Positions 38,922 through 50,822 of a stretch of DNA of 64,000 bases are shown here, one piece after another (within the stretch, counting starts at the first letter, position 1; every line of letters begins with the position of its first letter). This stretch comes from Pseudisothecium myosuroides (Eukaryota > Streptophyta > Bryopsida > Hypnales > Lembophyllaceae). Below the pieces are notes generated by a model that was given only the letters and a program-made list of their open reading frames with translations, had not been told where the DNA came from and did no database searches. The stretch spans positions 19,964,224-20,028,223 of the forward strand of contig OX637287.1 in assembly GCA_951799445.1 (NCBI GenBank), in the 5' to 3' direction. A program made the translations under genes and the position numbers.

Positions 38922-41463
38922 ATGACTCGACATGGTCGGAACACTGTTGGAGGGTTTAGAGGGGGGACGAATCAACGCGGCACAGGAAGGAGGGAAGCTG
39001 CGCACGTCAATAATTTTGTCCAAGGAATGTTTGATCCCATTGTTGGCATCAAAGAAGGAGGAAGCCTAAGCTCCGGAGCAAGCAAGCCTGGAGGTGATGG
39101 CGGAAAAAGGAGCCACTGGGGGGGGGTGGCGCTACAGTCCCAAATTTAGGGTTTCAAGGCTTTAACGACGCTGGAGGGAGCATTGTCAATACCGATGGAG
39201 GAAGGAACGGGGTAGCAAGGGGCGGTTTACGAAGCACCAAAGGAGCCCACATTGCTGCAATTTGTCTTGTTAGAGTGAGATTGGAGGGGGCTGTGGTAGC
39301 CAATTTCAATGTTGTAGTTGAAGCTCGAGGAGAGCATGGAGCAATTCCACGATTAGAAGTTGGAGGCAATGCTACTACATCAACAACAAGCAATCAAAAC
39401 AATTCCATGGCAGAAGTCAATCATGGTGCACCGAAAGGCAGTAATTTCATTCCAAAGAGTAGCGGCCCAGTTGACAAGGTCTGTCATGCAAGCTGTCATG
39501 GCTATTTCTCAAGATTGAGTGGCAGGTAATCAGTAGAGAAATTGGAAATAGATTCATGAGCACTATGATAGCTTAAGGCCCTTGGGGTTTAGAACTTCTT
39601 GTTCTTTAGAGTGTAAATAGGGAAAAATCAAACATGATGTAAACAAGTTTATTGGTGTATACCAACAATCTTTGGATTTGTTAGTAATCGGGACTAGTCT
39701 AGCAGATACCTTGCGGATGGCAAAGGAACTGTATCATACTAAAAATGCGAAAAACATTGATTTCAGCTCTGAGCACTGTTGGCTACTTGTTAAAGACTTC
39801 CCACGCTTGGCTGAGGGTTGGGGTACATTGAAGAACGCCACACCTTTGAAGAGGAAGGCCACAGCCTCCAACCAAAGCTCTCATAAAGCCGCAAGTGAGT
39901 GTGGAAATATTGCAGAGGGAACGGTGGCTGGAGACAGAAACCAAGGTCTCTGAGATCGCCCGGTTGGTACCAAAGCAACTAAAGAAAGCATCAGAGTTGA
40001 CAAGGTTGCGAAGGGTGCTTTTTATAAGCAAGTAGCTGCTTCCGAGGTCATAGCGGCTACAGTAATGCGGAAGGTGGGAGTACTGGAAGACCATAATCTA
40101 ATCCTTCTAATGACTACTCCAGACGCTCATGGGGCCCAATCTGTGGTAGCACAAGAATTTATGTGGTTAAGACAGGAGGAGGAGCTCAAAAAGCTCTAGA
40201 AGCATTTAGTCGCTCAAGACAAAAAAAGACCTAGAGGATACAACTGCTCGAGAGAAGCAGTTCCAACTTCATGAAGCAACTGAATTGGTAAGAGAGGCCA
40301 CTGAGGTTGGGATAAACGAGGAAACCCGACACCAAATATGGGAGCAACATCCCTATGTGCAAGAGCCGGAAGATGACCATTATGCGAGCCATTATGAGGA
40401 GAATGACAACTTAGAAGCCAATGAAGTTGATGGGGCGAATGAGTTTCATAATTCCGACCTTGGCCTTAGTGACAATGATGATGTAATAGGGGAGACAGAA
40501 CGCACTGATGTGAGGACGGGAAATTTTGGGCGGACACAAGCTCCTTCAAGTAAGCCGGAAATCTGTACTTTTGAAACACATACATAATTTCCATTGCAGC
40601 TTTGACTTTTTTATAATTGTAGCATCTTTCATGCAGTGGATCGTTTATTGACATTAACGGCGTCCTCATGAATTGGTTCAATTGCGGCATTTCGTGGATT
40701 GTCATTTGTTTTTTGTTTGTTTTTAACTCTGAATCCTCAGCTACAGATTTTGATAGCTATTGGATCTTTGAATTTCTACTTTGTTCACTAATAGTGAGTT
40801 TAGTATAATAGCCCAATCTCAACCTCTCAGAAGCAACACTTTATTTGACCTTGTGCATTTTTTTATCTCATTTTTTTGACAATGATAAGTTTAGATGCTT
40901 GAATTTGAGCTCCAGGCCTTCTTGTTCAAGTTGCATCATGTTTTTGTCCATATTCGTGCCAAGCTATTTCATTTAGATCTGCCATTTGACTCATATGTGG
41001 CATTTTTAACATGCTTCTTGTTGGTGTGTGAGTTTCAGTTTCTATACAGTGAAGACTTCTAGAAGCTCGAATTTGACTAACTATTGCTTTCAATGTATGT
41101 GTGCAGAAGTTCGTATATCATCAGGCAATATGAACCTTACACGAGACTCTCGGCCAAACTTAGATTGGAGTTCAGGCTTCAATTCCCATGATAGCTTCTA
41201 TCAAACAAAAGGCCATGTGGCGTATGATAGCCCTGTTGGTATAGCTGCGGTGTATAAAGACATAAGCACTCATGAAGTCCATGACCTCAATTTACGACAT
41301 CAGTGGGATGATCTTCCTCATGTGGACCCCGAAATGCCAACAACATGGCGGGTCCTAGGTAGTACAAGAGAAAGAGACAGATTTCTAGAAGGAAATGACA
41401 ATGGAGATCATGTTGACAATGTTAGTACTCGACTCACTTTGAATAGTGAAAGATACTACTAGT
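38922..41463 (+). pseudogene. PIF/Harbinger accessory ORF (Myb/NAM-associated type), element 1
   Basis: PIF/Harbinger elements carry a DNA-binding accessory protein besides the transposase. From ATG 38922 the plus strand has Gly-rich, then polar segments. A block at 39672-39953 (ELYHTKNAKNIDFSSEHCWLLVKDFP, a lysine-rich stretch) resembles the NAM-associated domain found in such accessory proteins and in plant genes derived from them. A coiled-coil-like segment follows at about 40140-40280, then an acidic region (40285-40590). The last exon (acceptor at 41105) ends at 41463 with LTLNSERYY. Several stops and frame changes lie between the blocks; some may be introns, but at least the segment near 40190-40240 has true stops. 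Its partner transposase is probably the minus-strand one at 53.9-55.5 kb. Confidence 0.5.
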
Positions 41464-41525
41464 AATAGTTTTGTATGGCATAAATATGAATTTATGCCAT
41501 CTTGGCTCTTTCTAAAGCCTATCAA
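41431..41525 (+). repeat. Direct-repeat partner of 53829-53930 (PIF/Harbinger ORF junction)
   Basis: The segment matches 53829-53930 at roughly 75-80 percent by eye. Both copies hold the end of the accessory ORF on plus (..LTLNSERYY here, ..LTVNNGRYYQ there) and the end of a transposase on minus (..ALERAKMA here, ..ALKGANMH there). They are therefore two copies of the junction where the two convergent Harbinger genes meet. Confidence 0.6.
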
Positions 41526-42149
41526 TCAATAAAAAAACTGAGTCTATTTTTTGATCACATTCACTTTATGTGTGATATGATGACAATGACTGGACAAAAT
41601 CCAAATGAAGAAAAAAGAATGTTGTAGTATCCTTTGTGTACCACATTCTTAAAAAAAATTGAACAAAAAAAAAGAAGAAAAAAGTAGTCTGTAAGTAAAT
41701 GAATTCCCAAGATAACCACCTCCAAAGACATACATTATGAAGTTTGATTCATAATCACTCTAAAACTTGCCTATACATATTTCCTAAGCCACAGAAACTT
41801 AAATGTTTCAATGTATATTATAGTACATCATTTAAGACCTAAACCCATTAAAATCTAAATTTTGCAGAACAATGGCATTAATCACATTAGTCACAATGCA
41901 ACCAATCCTTTAAATTACTTGCCTTCCGTATAAAAATGGTCCAAAAACTTCCCAATAGTTACCAAAAAACCTACAAGAGCATCCTAGCATGTAAAATTGC
42001 ACAATTAAATGTCAATTTCTATTTTCTATTAAATATGGAAGTAAAACAATCAAAAATATGTGAAAAATTCAAAAAATGTCCAATGCTCCCACAAATTGTC
42101 AAGTAGGTGCCCCATATAATAAAGAAAAAATATAATTTTTTGTATATAG

Positions 42150-42740
42150 AGTGTCACTGTTTGTAAATTATTTTATTTTATAAAATATTAAAATTAGGTG
42201 TGTTTGTTAATGTGAGTTTTATTTATACATAAGCTATTAGAAATTGATATTTTTTTATATTTGTAATAGTTTTATATATAATTAGTGCACTAATAGATGT
42301 ATTTCTTTTGATAAAATATTTATGTATATATTGTATTAAAAATATTTGTATCAATTTATGTGAATCATTTTTATACATAAAGTAGTAAAAATAGTTGTAT
42401 CACTTTATGTGAATTATATTTATAAACAAAGTATTAGATATAGGTGTATCACCTCATGTGAATTATTTTTAGACATAATATATTAGAAATAGGTGTATTA
42501 TTATTTTTTTAATTGATTTTACATAAGTATTAATAAAAATAGTTGTATCACTTTCTGTGAATTATATTTATACACAAAGTATTAGATATAGGTGTATCAC
42601 TTCATATGAATTATTTTTAGACATAACATATTAGAAATAGGTGTATTATTTTTTGTGAATTATTTTTATACATAAAATATTAAAAATAGAGGTATTACTT
42701 TATGGGAGTTATTTTTATGCATAAAGTAATACACCTATTG
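42150..42740. repeat. AT-rich tandem repeat array with higher-order structure
   Basis: About ten imperfect units of 55-60 bp built on ATAGGTGTATCACTTTATGTG and TTATTTTTATACATAAAGTATTAG. A larger unit of about 160 bp repeats at 42428 and 42586. It lies just inside the left inverted-repeat arm. Confidence 0.75.
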
Positions 42741-42961
42741 ATTCTACTTTTCATTTATTTATTTATGTTTGTGTTTTGTTTTTATTTTTTGTGTATTACT
42801 TTTATTTTGGCATATTACTTTTACATTTATTAGCTATCTATATAATATATAATGAAGTTTGGATTTCCTTTTGTATATACTTCTTAATATTTTGCACTCT
42901 TATTATTGTACAAAGTATATATTTTCTTTGGTTTGAATTTTTAGATTTTCTTACACAGTCA

Positions 42962-43040
42962 ATGGCTTCTTCTTCAAATCCTAAACCATGTGAGTTTGCC
43001 AAAGTAGAAGGGAAGAGACTTTTGGAAGATGACAATCTAT
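42962..43040 (+). pseudogene. Unrecognised gene, first 26 codons (5' of a transposon insertion)
   Basis: ATG at 42962 opens MASSSNPKPCEFAKVEGKRL and runs in frame to the target site of the Harbinger element at 43041. Taking out the element and one copy of its TAT duplication joins this frame to YELHYNEIG at 50820 without a shift. Nothing in it identifies a family. See the 3' part at 50823-52298. Confidence 0.55.
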
Positions 43041-44274
43041 AGGGGTAGTCACACCTCCTCCGACCCTTCAACAATTCTTGGAGAATGGATGAGTGGCGGT
43101 CTCTGCGTGGTTTACTGTGGCTTGCAGAGCTCTCAATCTCCAAGGTTTTGGAAGTGCCGTTCTTCTGCTTCGAAGGTGGAGAAATGGATTGGAGAAACTT
43201 TTTCTTCGACAATCTTTCATCTTCCATTCCGCACTTTCATCCCTCCGCTACCACACTTTTACCACTTAGCCGATTTCATCTTTCTTTTGGTTGCTGGTGT
43301 AGGGTTGTTGTTGAGGAGGAACCCAGTGGCTGGAAAGCTTGAGGCGGTAGCTGTTCAATGCACAACTTTCAAGGTAACAGTCCGCTTGTTTGATGCAAAT
43401 TGTTTAGTTTTCTTAATGCTATGAGATTTTCTATTTTTTTTTCTATTGAAAAGTCTTATAAAAGGAATTGCAATAGGCCAAGAGAGAGGCGATTATGGAT
43501 GTCATTACCTTGAAAGAAGCTCAAAATTAAGTTGAACTTGTCAGATCGGGACTTCTCACCTTCAATCTCACAGCTTTTCTGTGATGTAACTTCAAAATCC
43601 TGTAGGTTAGGGTTTATTCGTGATCAACTCCAGTCTTATGGTAGTACTGGGGTTCCCTCCATAGGTTAGCTTCTTCAGGCTCAATCCGTGGCAGCTCCTG
43701 CAGTTCTTTTGCATCTTGCCGTCTCCACCTTCAACAAGGTATCTCCAACTCACTCTATGTGCCATTAGGTTTTTTGTAGCTTCTAGTGTGCTAAGTTAGC
43801 AAATTGCCTCTTTCTGAGAATATCACTTCAAGTAACATTTGGTATATTAGATCATAAACAATGCCATATTGTGCATTTATAAAGCTCAGGATAAATGGCG
43901 TCTTCTGTGCAATTTCAAAGCTCACAATTCGGTAGCATAATTGATCGTTTCAGGAGAGCACTTGCATTAAGAAAGAGAGAAGGTACCCACCTTTGCATTG
44001 CGCATTAATACTGCAATGCCAAGATGGTGATTCTTGTTTGAGTGACCTGGATTTAATGAAGCTCATTCAAGAAATCTCCAAGTGAATAAGTAGAAGCTGC
44101 AATTGAACTGTGAAACTGTTTTTTAGGGTTTAAGATAAATATTTCGATTCTATCAACATGTTTCTCTGTACGTGGGTTTAGGATGTGAGAATAGAAGGAA
44201 TTTCACCAAGTTAGCACTTCAATCAATTAAAATGGGTGTTCTAATCATTTGTACCATTTTCACTAATACTTCTT

Positions 44275-45106
44275 TTGCACACTTATGCAGATGGATTCGT
44301 TTTCTTCACTACTAGGGATGGATTCAGAGAATCCTTTGACAACTTCAACATGACCACTTCAACCCTCGCTCCTCTCGAGGACTCCAGCAAGACAATCCCA
44401 ATCCTCCCAAGGCAAATAGCGGAAGCGGCCACGTACTCCAACAAAGGCTCCATCGATGCCATCCCTTGTATCAGTCATTCCCAACCCCTCGCGTCCCATA
44501 AACATTGGAAATACATTACAAGAAACACCTCCGAAAATTGTCTATGAAGCGTGAACCGATTTCAATCATGCATAGTTGTTTGAGTGGTTGGAGTTGCCCG
44601 GAAACTCTGAAAAATGGAAATGCGCAAGGATTAGGAACTCCAATGGATCTACACGGACCTCTGGACTCACCAAGAAAGTGGTCACATCTATAATTTATGT
44701 GTTTCTCAAAACGGTGAACACAAAGAAAAGCCCGGAGCAGGTCATGAGCAAGATGAGGTATGTGGAAAAAAAATTCAAAAAGGCGGAGGACTACTTGCAA
44801 AATACAGGTGAAGGATTAACATCTTCTGATGAGAAAATGGAGATTACTAAAATTCGAGGGAAGGTAATTTCAATTGGTCCGTTTTATGACCAAGTCAAAT
44901 CATTTATGCCTGAGAGTGTGGCTGTTAATCCGTTATACCTTGGGGAGAATGGCATAGAGGAAAACATACTAGAAATTTTATTTCCTACGTCTACGGGTGT
45001 TGGACCCAATGACTCAGTACAAGAAGATGGGCCAGGTCCCTATTCCAATGAAGGGAACTCTAGTGTTGACAAAGAGCGAGACTTGGAGGATGAAATTTTG
45101 AAATAG
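44275..45106 (+). pseudogene. Myb/SANT-like accessory ORF of Harbinger element 2
   Basis: Two overlapping open frames (44275-44547 and 44576-45106) together read like one accessory protein with a frame change near 44550. The second contains SPEQVMSKMRYVEKKFKKAE and then DYLQNTGEG, a pattern typical of Myb/SANT-like DNA-binding domains in transposon accessory proteins. An acidic tail ends at the TAG at 45104-45106. Further downstream (about 45700-45930), broken frames encode a Glu/Lys/Gln-rich coiled-coil (QEQNRVLMEKKLDK), also typical. The protein would help transposase bind element ends. It is not intact. Confidence 0.5.
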
Positions 45107-45373
45107 CAGGAACCGCTTCCACAACCTTCTTCTGGAGGTATAACTTCTTACAATGGATTTGAGAAATAATTGCATAGACATTTACGTTCAAGGTTTACCT
45201 AATTGTTTAGGTTCAAGGGAGGACTAATGCAGCTGAACTGAATTAGGTGAGTTAACTAAGTTAGCTAATTGCAGCAGTCTCACAGTAGTCTTGATTGCAG
45301 TAGTTTTGCCGTGGTCTGCAAGAGAGAGATTGGATCAGTGATGAGACTGATGGGACTGATAGCTTGATACTGT

Positions 45374-45655
45374 GATTCATGCGATGATGAGTTTGATTGT
45401 TATGTAACCTAACAATTTGCTATAAGTGTATGTGGTCCCCTATGAAATTTTTTGTGCTTCCAATTAATAAAATGGAGCTTACCTTATCTTTATATTGGAA
45501 TGTTCACTGATGAAACTGATGATTCATGCGGTGATGAGACTGACTGTTATGTAACCTTGTTACTTGCTATATGTGTATGTGGTCCCCTATAAAACTTTTT
45601 GTGCTTTCAATTGGTAAAATGGAGTTTACCTTATCTTTATATTGGAATGTTCATT
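45374..45655 (+). repeat. Tandem duplication of about 147 bp
   Basis: Two adjacent copies begin GATTCATGCG.TGATGAG (45374 and 45521) and share TGTATGTGGTCCCCTAT and ACCTTATCTTTATATTGGAA. By eye they are about 85 percent identical. They lie in the non-coding part of Harbinger element 2. Confidence 0.8.
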
Positions 45656-48524
45656 GTGTAGGTACACCTGCTCAAATTGAGCCAATACAATCTTGAAGTA
45701 ATCCCAACCCTAAAGCAAAAGAAAGGAAAAAGAAACCAAAATCCTTCCAGGAGTCCATGCAAGACATACAAGAGCAGAATCGTGTACTTATGGAGAAGAA
45801 ATTGGACAAGTAGGAGATGCATCAAATTGACAAGTTGTTGTTCATGAGAGAAGAATCAAAAGAGAAGCTATTTGTGCAGCAAGCTGCAATTCTTGAGAGA
45901 AGAAGCATAGCAAAAGTTCGCTCTTGAATCTCGGCCTCTTGATTTGGAATTCATGAGGATAGAGCAGGAACGTTCCAATGCTAGTACCCGTGAACTAGCT
46001 ATGTAGTTGGAGCTCAAGAAGCTACGTTGTAAGTCCAAGTTATTTCAATGCAAAAAGTGAGAAGAAAGTATGTCTTGTATGTTGAGAAGGTTTGGTTAGA
46101 CCATAGGTGGTTCCAACCAAGCATGGGACCTTGTGATTTGTGAATATTTGCTTTTAAGTTCTTTTCCTTTTGTGCAATGGAGGTCATCTGGGGTTTATCT
46201 TTCTTTGCCTTCTAATGATCTGAATGCTATGCGACTTCATGATTTTTTGTATTTTTAATGTCATGACTACAACTGATCCTAGAGACTGTCTTGTAGTTTG
46301 GGGATTTAGTCAGAAATACAGACATTGCACTAGTAATTGAAGTCGTGTTTGCAAAGAGTTTGCTAGTTTGGAATTGAGACAAGTGTATGTTATATTGATA
46401 CGTTGGGCTGAAGAACTTAGAAGTAGCATCTGTGATTTCTGTAATTATGATAAATGCATTTCCAATATTGAATATGCAGGTCTTGGTCCTTACAAAATAG
46501 CTTTGTGAAGCATAGTTTGTTGTTTGAAAGAAAGAGGATTTTTTTGCAAACATAATTTCATTTTGAAATGGTAGTACTTTTAACCTCTACATTCCTGCCA
46601 ACACCAAATTTTGGTGTAACAGTACTATAAAGTTGAATAAAACCTAATTAAGTTTGTATTTTCAGTGCTATATATTTTTGCACTCTAATTTAGGGTTTTA
46701 AAATGCAATTTTCAGAACGATTGAGTATGATTTTTTGGTTCAAGATTTTCTGCAAGAGGTTCCATTGCTATCATGACTTTCTTTAGTGTTGAAGGCTGCA
46801 CAAAAAAAAGCCTAAAATACACTAGATATTTGAAGGAAAATCATAATAGAAATCAGTTTAATAAAGTTAAAGAGCAGATTTTGAAAACCATAAGTTGATT
46901 GGAAATATTCATGTGAGGCCTTTCATCTTATGTTTTTTTGGTGACCTCCTTCTTAGGTTTGACATGTGAAAAGAGGATTGGAAGACTTCAAATCACGTTA
47001 GTAGTTTAATAGAACGCCTTCGTATCAAACATTATTAAAATATTTCATTTCATAAGTGATATTTCCGTGTTTCCTTTTTCCATGTGATTTCTAATATGCA
47101 TAGTTTGAATTTGTCTCGGAACAATTAAAAAATATATATACAATTGAATACAATGTTGACTTCCTCTTCAATTTAGATGAAATTCCTAATAGCTCCCCCA
47201 AAAAGGCATTGGGCATTTTAGGGTTCATCACGATAAATAAATAGGATAAGTGAAGGTTTCTATGAATGTAATCAAAACAAAGATTTTCTATAATTTTGAA
47301 GCAATTAGGATATCATGAAATTGGAAGTGTACAAAATGCTAGTATGATTGTCAGGTCTATTCCAATCCTTTGACCAGTCCAATATTTTTACATTAGAATG
47401 TCACATCATGGCAGTGTGGAATATAACATTATAGAAGAGTACCTTTTTAAACCTTAGATCTTAATTATTGACAAGATTTCGTAATCATTTTTTGAAGATA
47501 GTAACACAGATTAGACTCGGGGGGGGCACCTAGTATTTTACTACAAACCATGTGCGAACAAGTGGTTTCTAATGAACTATAATTTCAACTTAAAATTTTG
47601 AGGGTTGCTTAATAATGACTATAGGTTTCTATTGCCAAAATTTCAAACTAAAATAATAGTTGAAATGATTTGTACAAGAGGTTGAAAATGGCCTAAAACG
47701 GCATGTTTTTCAACTCAAATATTTATAGAGATCACATTTAGATGACCATTGCATCAATACTCAACTCAAAATGAACTTTCAATAGAGAGCTATTTTTAGG
47801 AATTTTTTGTTCATTTTTTAGACAATTTTTTAGGATATAATATAGGGGTGTGAAAGTTATTTTTCAGTTGTACAGTGTATCTAATTACTTCAAAATTTTT
47901 TAACTAATTATCATTAACAAATAAAAATATCAATAATTCAAAACATAAACTTTTGAAGTAGGAAAATCTAGTCATATTTTTTTAATTTCATTTTATTTAA
48001 ATTTTAGGATATAATATAGGGGGTCCAAAGTTTTGTTCGCACGTGTTTTCTAATGGACACTCTAAGTGACCCCCCCGAGAGATTAGATTGGTAGGAATAG
48101 ATTGTTTTCTTCAATCTTTGCCTAGGAACAAAAGTTATATGACTATAAATTATACCACTGTAAATTTTGACACATTTCATTTAGATAAGTAATGAGGAAG
48201 GTCCACATGGTTTAGATACCTTTTTAGAAATATATCACTGATGGAATATGGGTATTCAAATCCACTTCTAAGCTATTCACAATTCAATTTTCCATTGTAT
48301 CTTGTAACTATTTTGATTTAATGTCATTTTGATAAATGAAAACTGTAGTTTAATCCAAAGAATACCCAATTTAAACTTCAAATTGAACTCTAGAACATCA
48401 TGAGCTTGAAATTCTCACTTGGTAGCAAAAGTTGCCGAATTCTAAAATAATAGAGTGTAATCTAAATATATAGACATAGCACATGTGGTGTACATCACTA
48501 TTCGTCTCCATGATAGTAAAGCAC

Positions 48525-49593
48525 TTATGCTTCAATGCTTTTTCTTTTCATTTTTGCAAAAGCATCGTTGTAGGGAAGAGTTCTGTTTAAAGTCTCCAAA
48601 GTTTCATCAGAAGTAATCATGTTTGGGTCTTCTATTCCATCTTCCCAATTTGAATCATATCCATCTTGAAGAAAGAGGTTGTGCAGGACAGCACAAGTCC
48701 GAATCCAAAGCACAACAAGTGCGTGTGTTTCTTTTCCAGAAATGATTGTAGGAATGCCTCAAAGGCTTTAAAACCTACCTTTCAATTGATCAATTGTGTG
48801 TTCCGACTTTATACAAATAGAAGAGAGATGTCTATTGAAATGTTGATTTTATGTTGTCTTGTATGGCAGGAGAGCAATAGAAGTCAGAGAATATCCAGTG
48901 TCTACTAGCAAATATTCTTCTCTTTTAAAGAAATCGTCATGTTTTAGCCATACTTGGAAATTAACAAAAACACGACTATCATAGGCTAAGCTCGAAAAAC
49001 CTACAAAGATATGCATATTCTACAGTCCTGGTCGTTCACTATCATACATGAAATGAAATGTCGACTTTTCCTATTGAAATATTGTTCTCCTTGATAGCTA
49101 AGTTTCGATGCAAATATAATATGAGTACCGTCCATAATGCCAATGACATTGGAAAATCCATGTGAAGTTTCAATAGAATCTTTGATGATGTCCTTTTTAG
49201 CATCAGTAGGCCAGCACACTACACTTTTTTCGAGTGACAAAATAACAATCATAAATTCATAATGCGTTTTGTAAACTTTGATAGAACGCCAGTTGAAATC
49301 TTGAAATTAGCAGCAATATTTGCCCGAGACGCCCTGTTTCTGTAGATTCCAAATCAAAATAGGACCACTAAGAATTGCAAACGTGGATCAAACTGAGGAG
49401 CAACACTATTATAGATTGTGGATTCACTATCTACGAGCAACTCATCATCACTATCATAAAGATAAGAGTGACTAGTATCTTCATCTAAATCAGTAAATGA
49501 AGCTATTATTTCTATAGAAGTAGATATTGAACATGCTGCAAGACGGTGTTCCAATTCTTCAATAGCAAGAAATTGTTCACTTCGTTGAGGCAT
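48525..49593 (-). pseudogene. PIF/Harbinger transposase relic (HARBI1-like DDE) of element 2
   Basis: On the minus strand an N-terminal acidic segment (49593-49354) is followed by a nuclease block containing GIMDGTHI (first catalytic Asp) and YFNRKSRHFISCMIV (49252-49001). Next comes LAYDSRVF (second Asp, about 48970) and, after several stops, an HTIDQLKGRF-like segment near 48800 where the catalytic Glu is expected. The C-terminus (RTCAVLHNLFLQDGYDSNWED) ends at 48525. Motif order is right for DDE_Tnp_4 transposases. At least three frame changes or stops make it non-functional. It belongs to a different lineage from the transposase at 53.9-55.5 kb. Confidence 0.75.
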
Positions 49594-49902
49594 GTTTACT
49601 AATGAAGAGCCTTTTAAGAGAAATAAAATGCAGAAGAGAATGTAATATGTAAATGATGAAGTTGAACTTGTGATGATGGATAGTGTTAATTGGGAATATT
49701 ACATAAAAGACAATGCACTATTTCTATACATATATGTACTCTATATATGTGTATGTCTATATATTCAATTGGAACTTTTTGTGATGTAGAATGATTTGAA
49801 AGAATTGGTGAATTTTATTATATACTCTTTTGGAAAGGATTAATATTTTTTTTTGTCTTCTTTTACCTTTATATAAACGTTCTTTTAATTTCTACTTTAA
49901 TT

Positions 49903-50085
49903 CATTACAAGAAATTTCAGCCCCCGAAGGGGCCGCGAGTTTTGACCCCCTCGGGTGCAATTGAAGAAAAAATTCAAATAAAAAATTATTTGACTTTGGG
50001 TGCTGATGTGGCACTACTAGTGCCACGTCAGACTTTAATTTTTTTTAAATTTTTTTTTAAATTTTTTATTAAAGAAAAAAATAAT

Positions 50086-50127
<42 letters not shown>

Positions 50128-50240
50128 TTAAATATTAAAAAATTAAAAAAATAATTTTTTAATTATTCTGTAATTGCACCGCAGGGGTGCCGAAAATCAT
50201 CTGTTAACAGCGTCTTCGAGGCCCGAAACTTCTTCTAATG
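49903..50240. mobile_element. MITE, CATTAG family, copy M3
   Basis: A 338-bp element with ends CATTACAAGAAATTTCAGCC and the imperfect complement (..CCGAAACTTCTTCTAATG). It contains an internal near-palindrome CTGATGTGGCAC-TACT-GTGCCACGTCAG near 49999 and an (AT)n run at 50088-50122. Copy M4 at 54.5 kb has the same internal palindrome. Confidence 0.75.
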
Positions 50241-50822
50241 TTTAACTTCTATTATTTTACTTCTTAAAATCCGATTCCAAAAAAAGGAACGTAAACATTC
50301 ACAATCCTCCTTTGTGAACTTTACTATATCTTCATTATGTTCTTTTGAATTATTTACATATTTATTTTACTGTCTTAAAATTGTACATTCAAATTTTATT
50401 TTTTAAAGTTTCACTCCACTTTTACATTTGCTTAAAATTCAGTTTGAATTTCAGCTTTCAAATGTGAAAGTACTGACACTTGAAATTAACTTGGTTCAAA
50501 TTTAAACTAGCCTAAACCCAAACTTAGTCACGTAAGTGAAGCTCAACAAAGGAATTGAAGTCCGAACAGCACGAGGTGGAACATGTCGGGAGCATTCCAA
50601 ATTTCCAGATCGTGATTGGTTCCTTTAACTTTGCTCTATTATCCCAACTCCCATGCATGTAAAACCATTCTTCCAAATTCCATTCTCCGTGGTCCACACA
50701 CCAAAAAGGGGTGTCACACCTTCTTCACCTAAACCAACTCCCCATTGGCTCCCCTTTTTTCTCACCAACTTCTCAATCTTCAAAGAAATGTGCTTCTCGG
50801 GGGAGGTGTGACTACCCCTTAT

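Larger units (their letters stand above)
43041..50819. mobile_element. PIF/Harbinger element 2 (7.8 kb) inside the unknown gene
   Basis: Perfect 18-bp terminal inverted repeats AGGGGTAGTCACACCTCC (22 of 23 bp with one mismatch) and a 3-bp target duplication TAT (43038-43040 and 50820-50822). It carries a plus-strand accessory ORF with a Myb/SANT-like segment (44.3-45.1 kb), a coiled-coil coding stretch (45.7-46.05 kb) and a minus-strand transposase relic (48.5-49.6 kb), the usual convergent layout of PIF/Harbinger. The 3-bp duplication fits the superfamily, although TWA is the commonest target. A CATTAG-family MITE (49903-50240) has inserted into it. Confidence 0.8.

Noticed and set aside
43085..43424. 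Overlapping plus-strand frames just inside the left end of Harbinger element 2
   Set aside because: No accessory-protein motif; the recognisable Myb/SANT segment starts about 1 kb further on.
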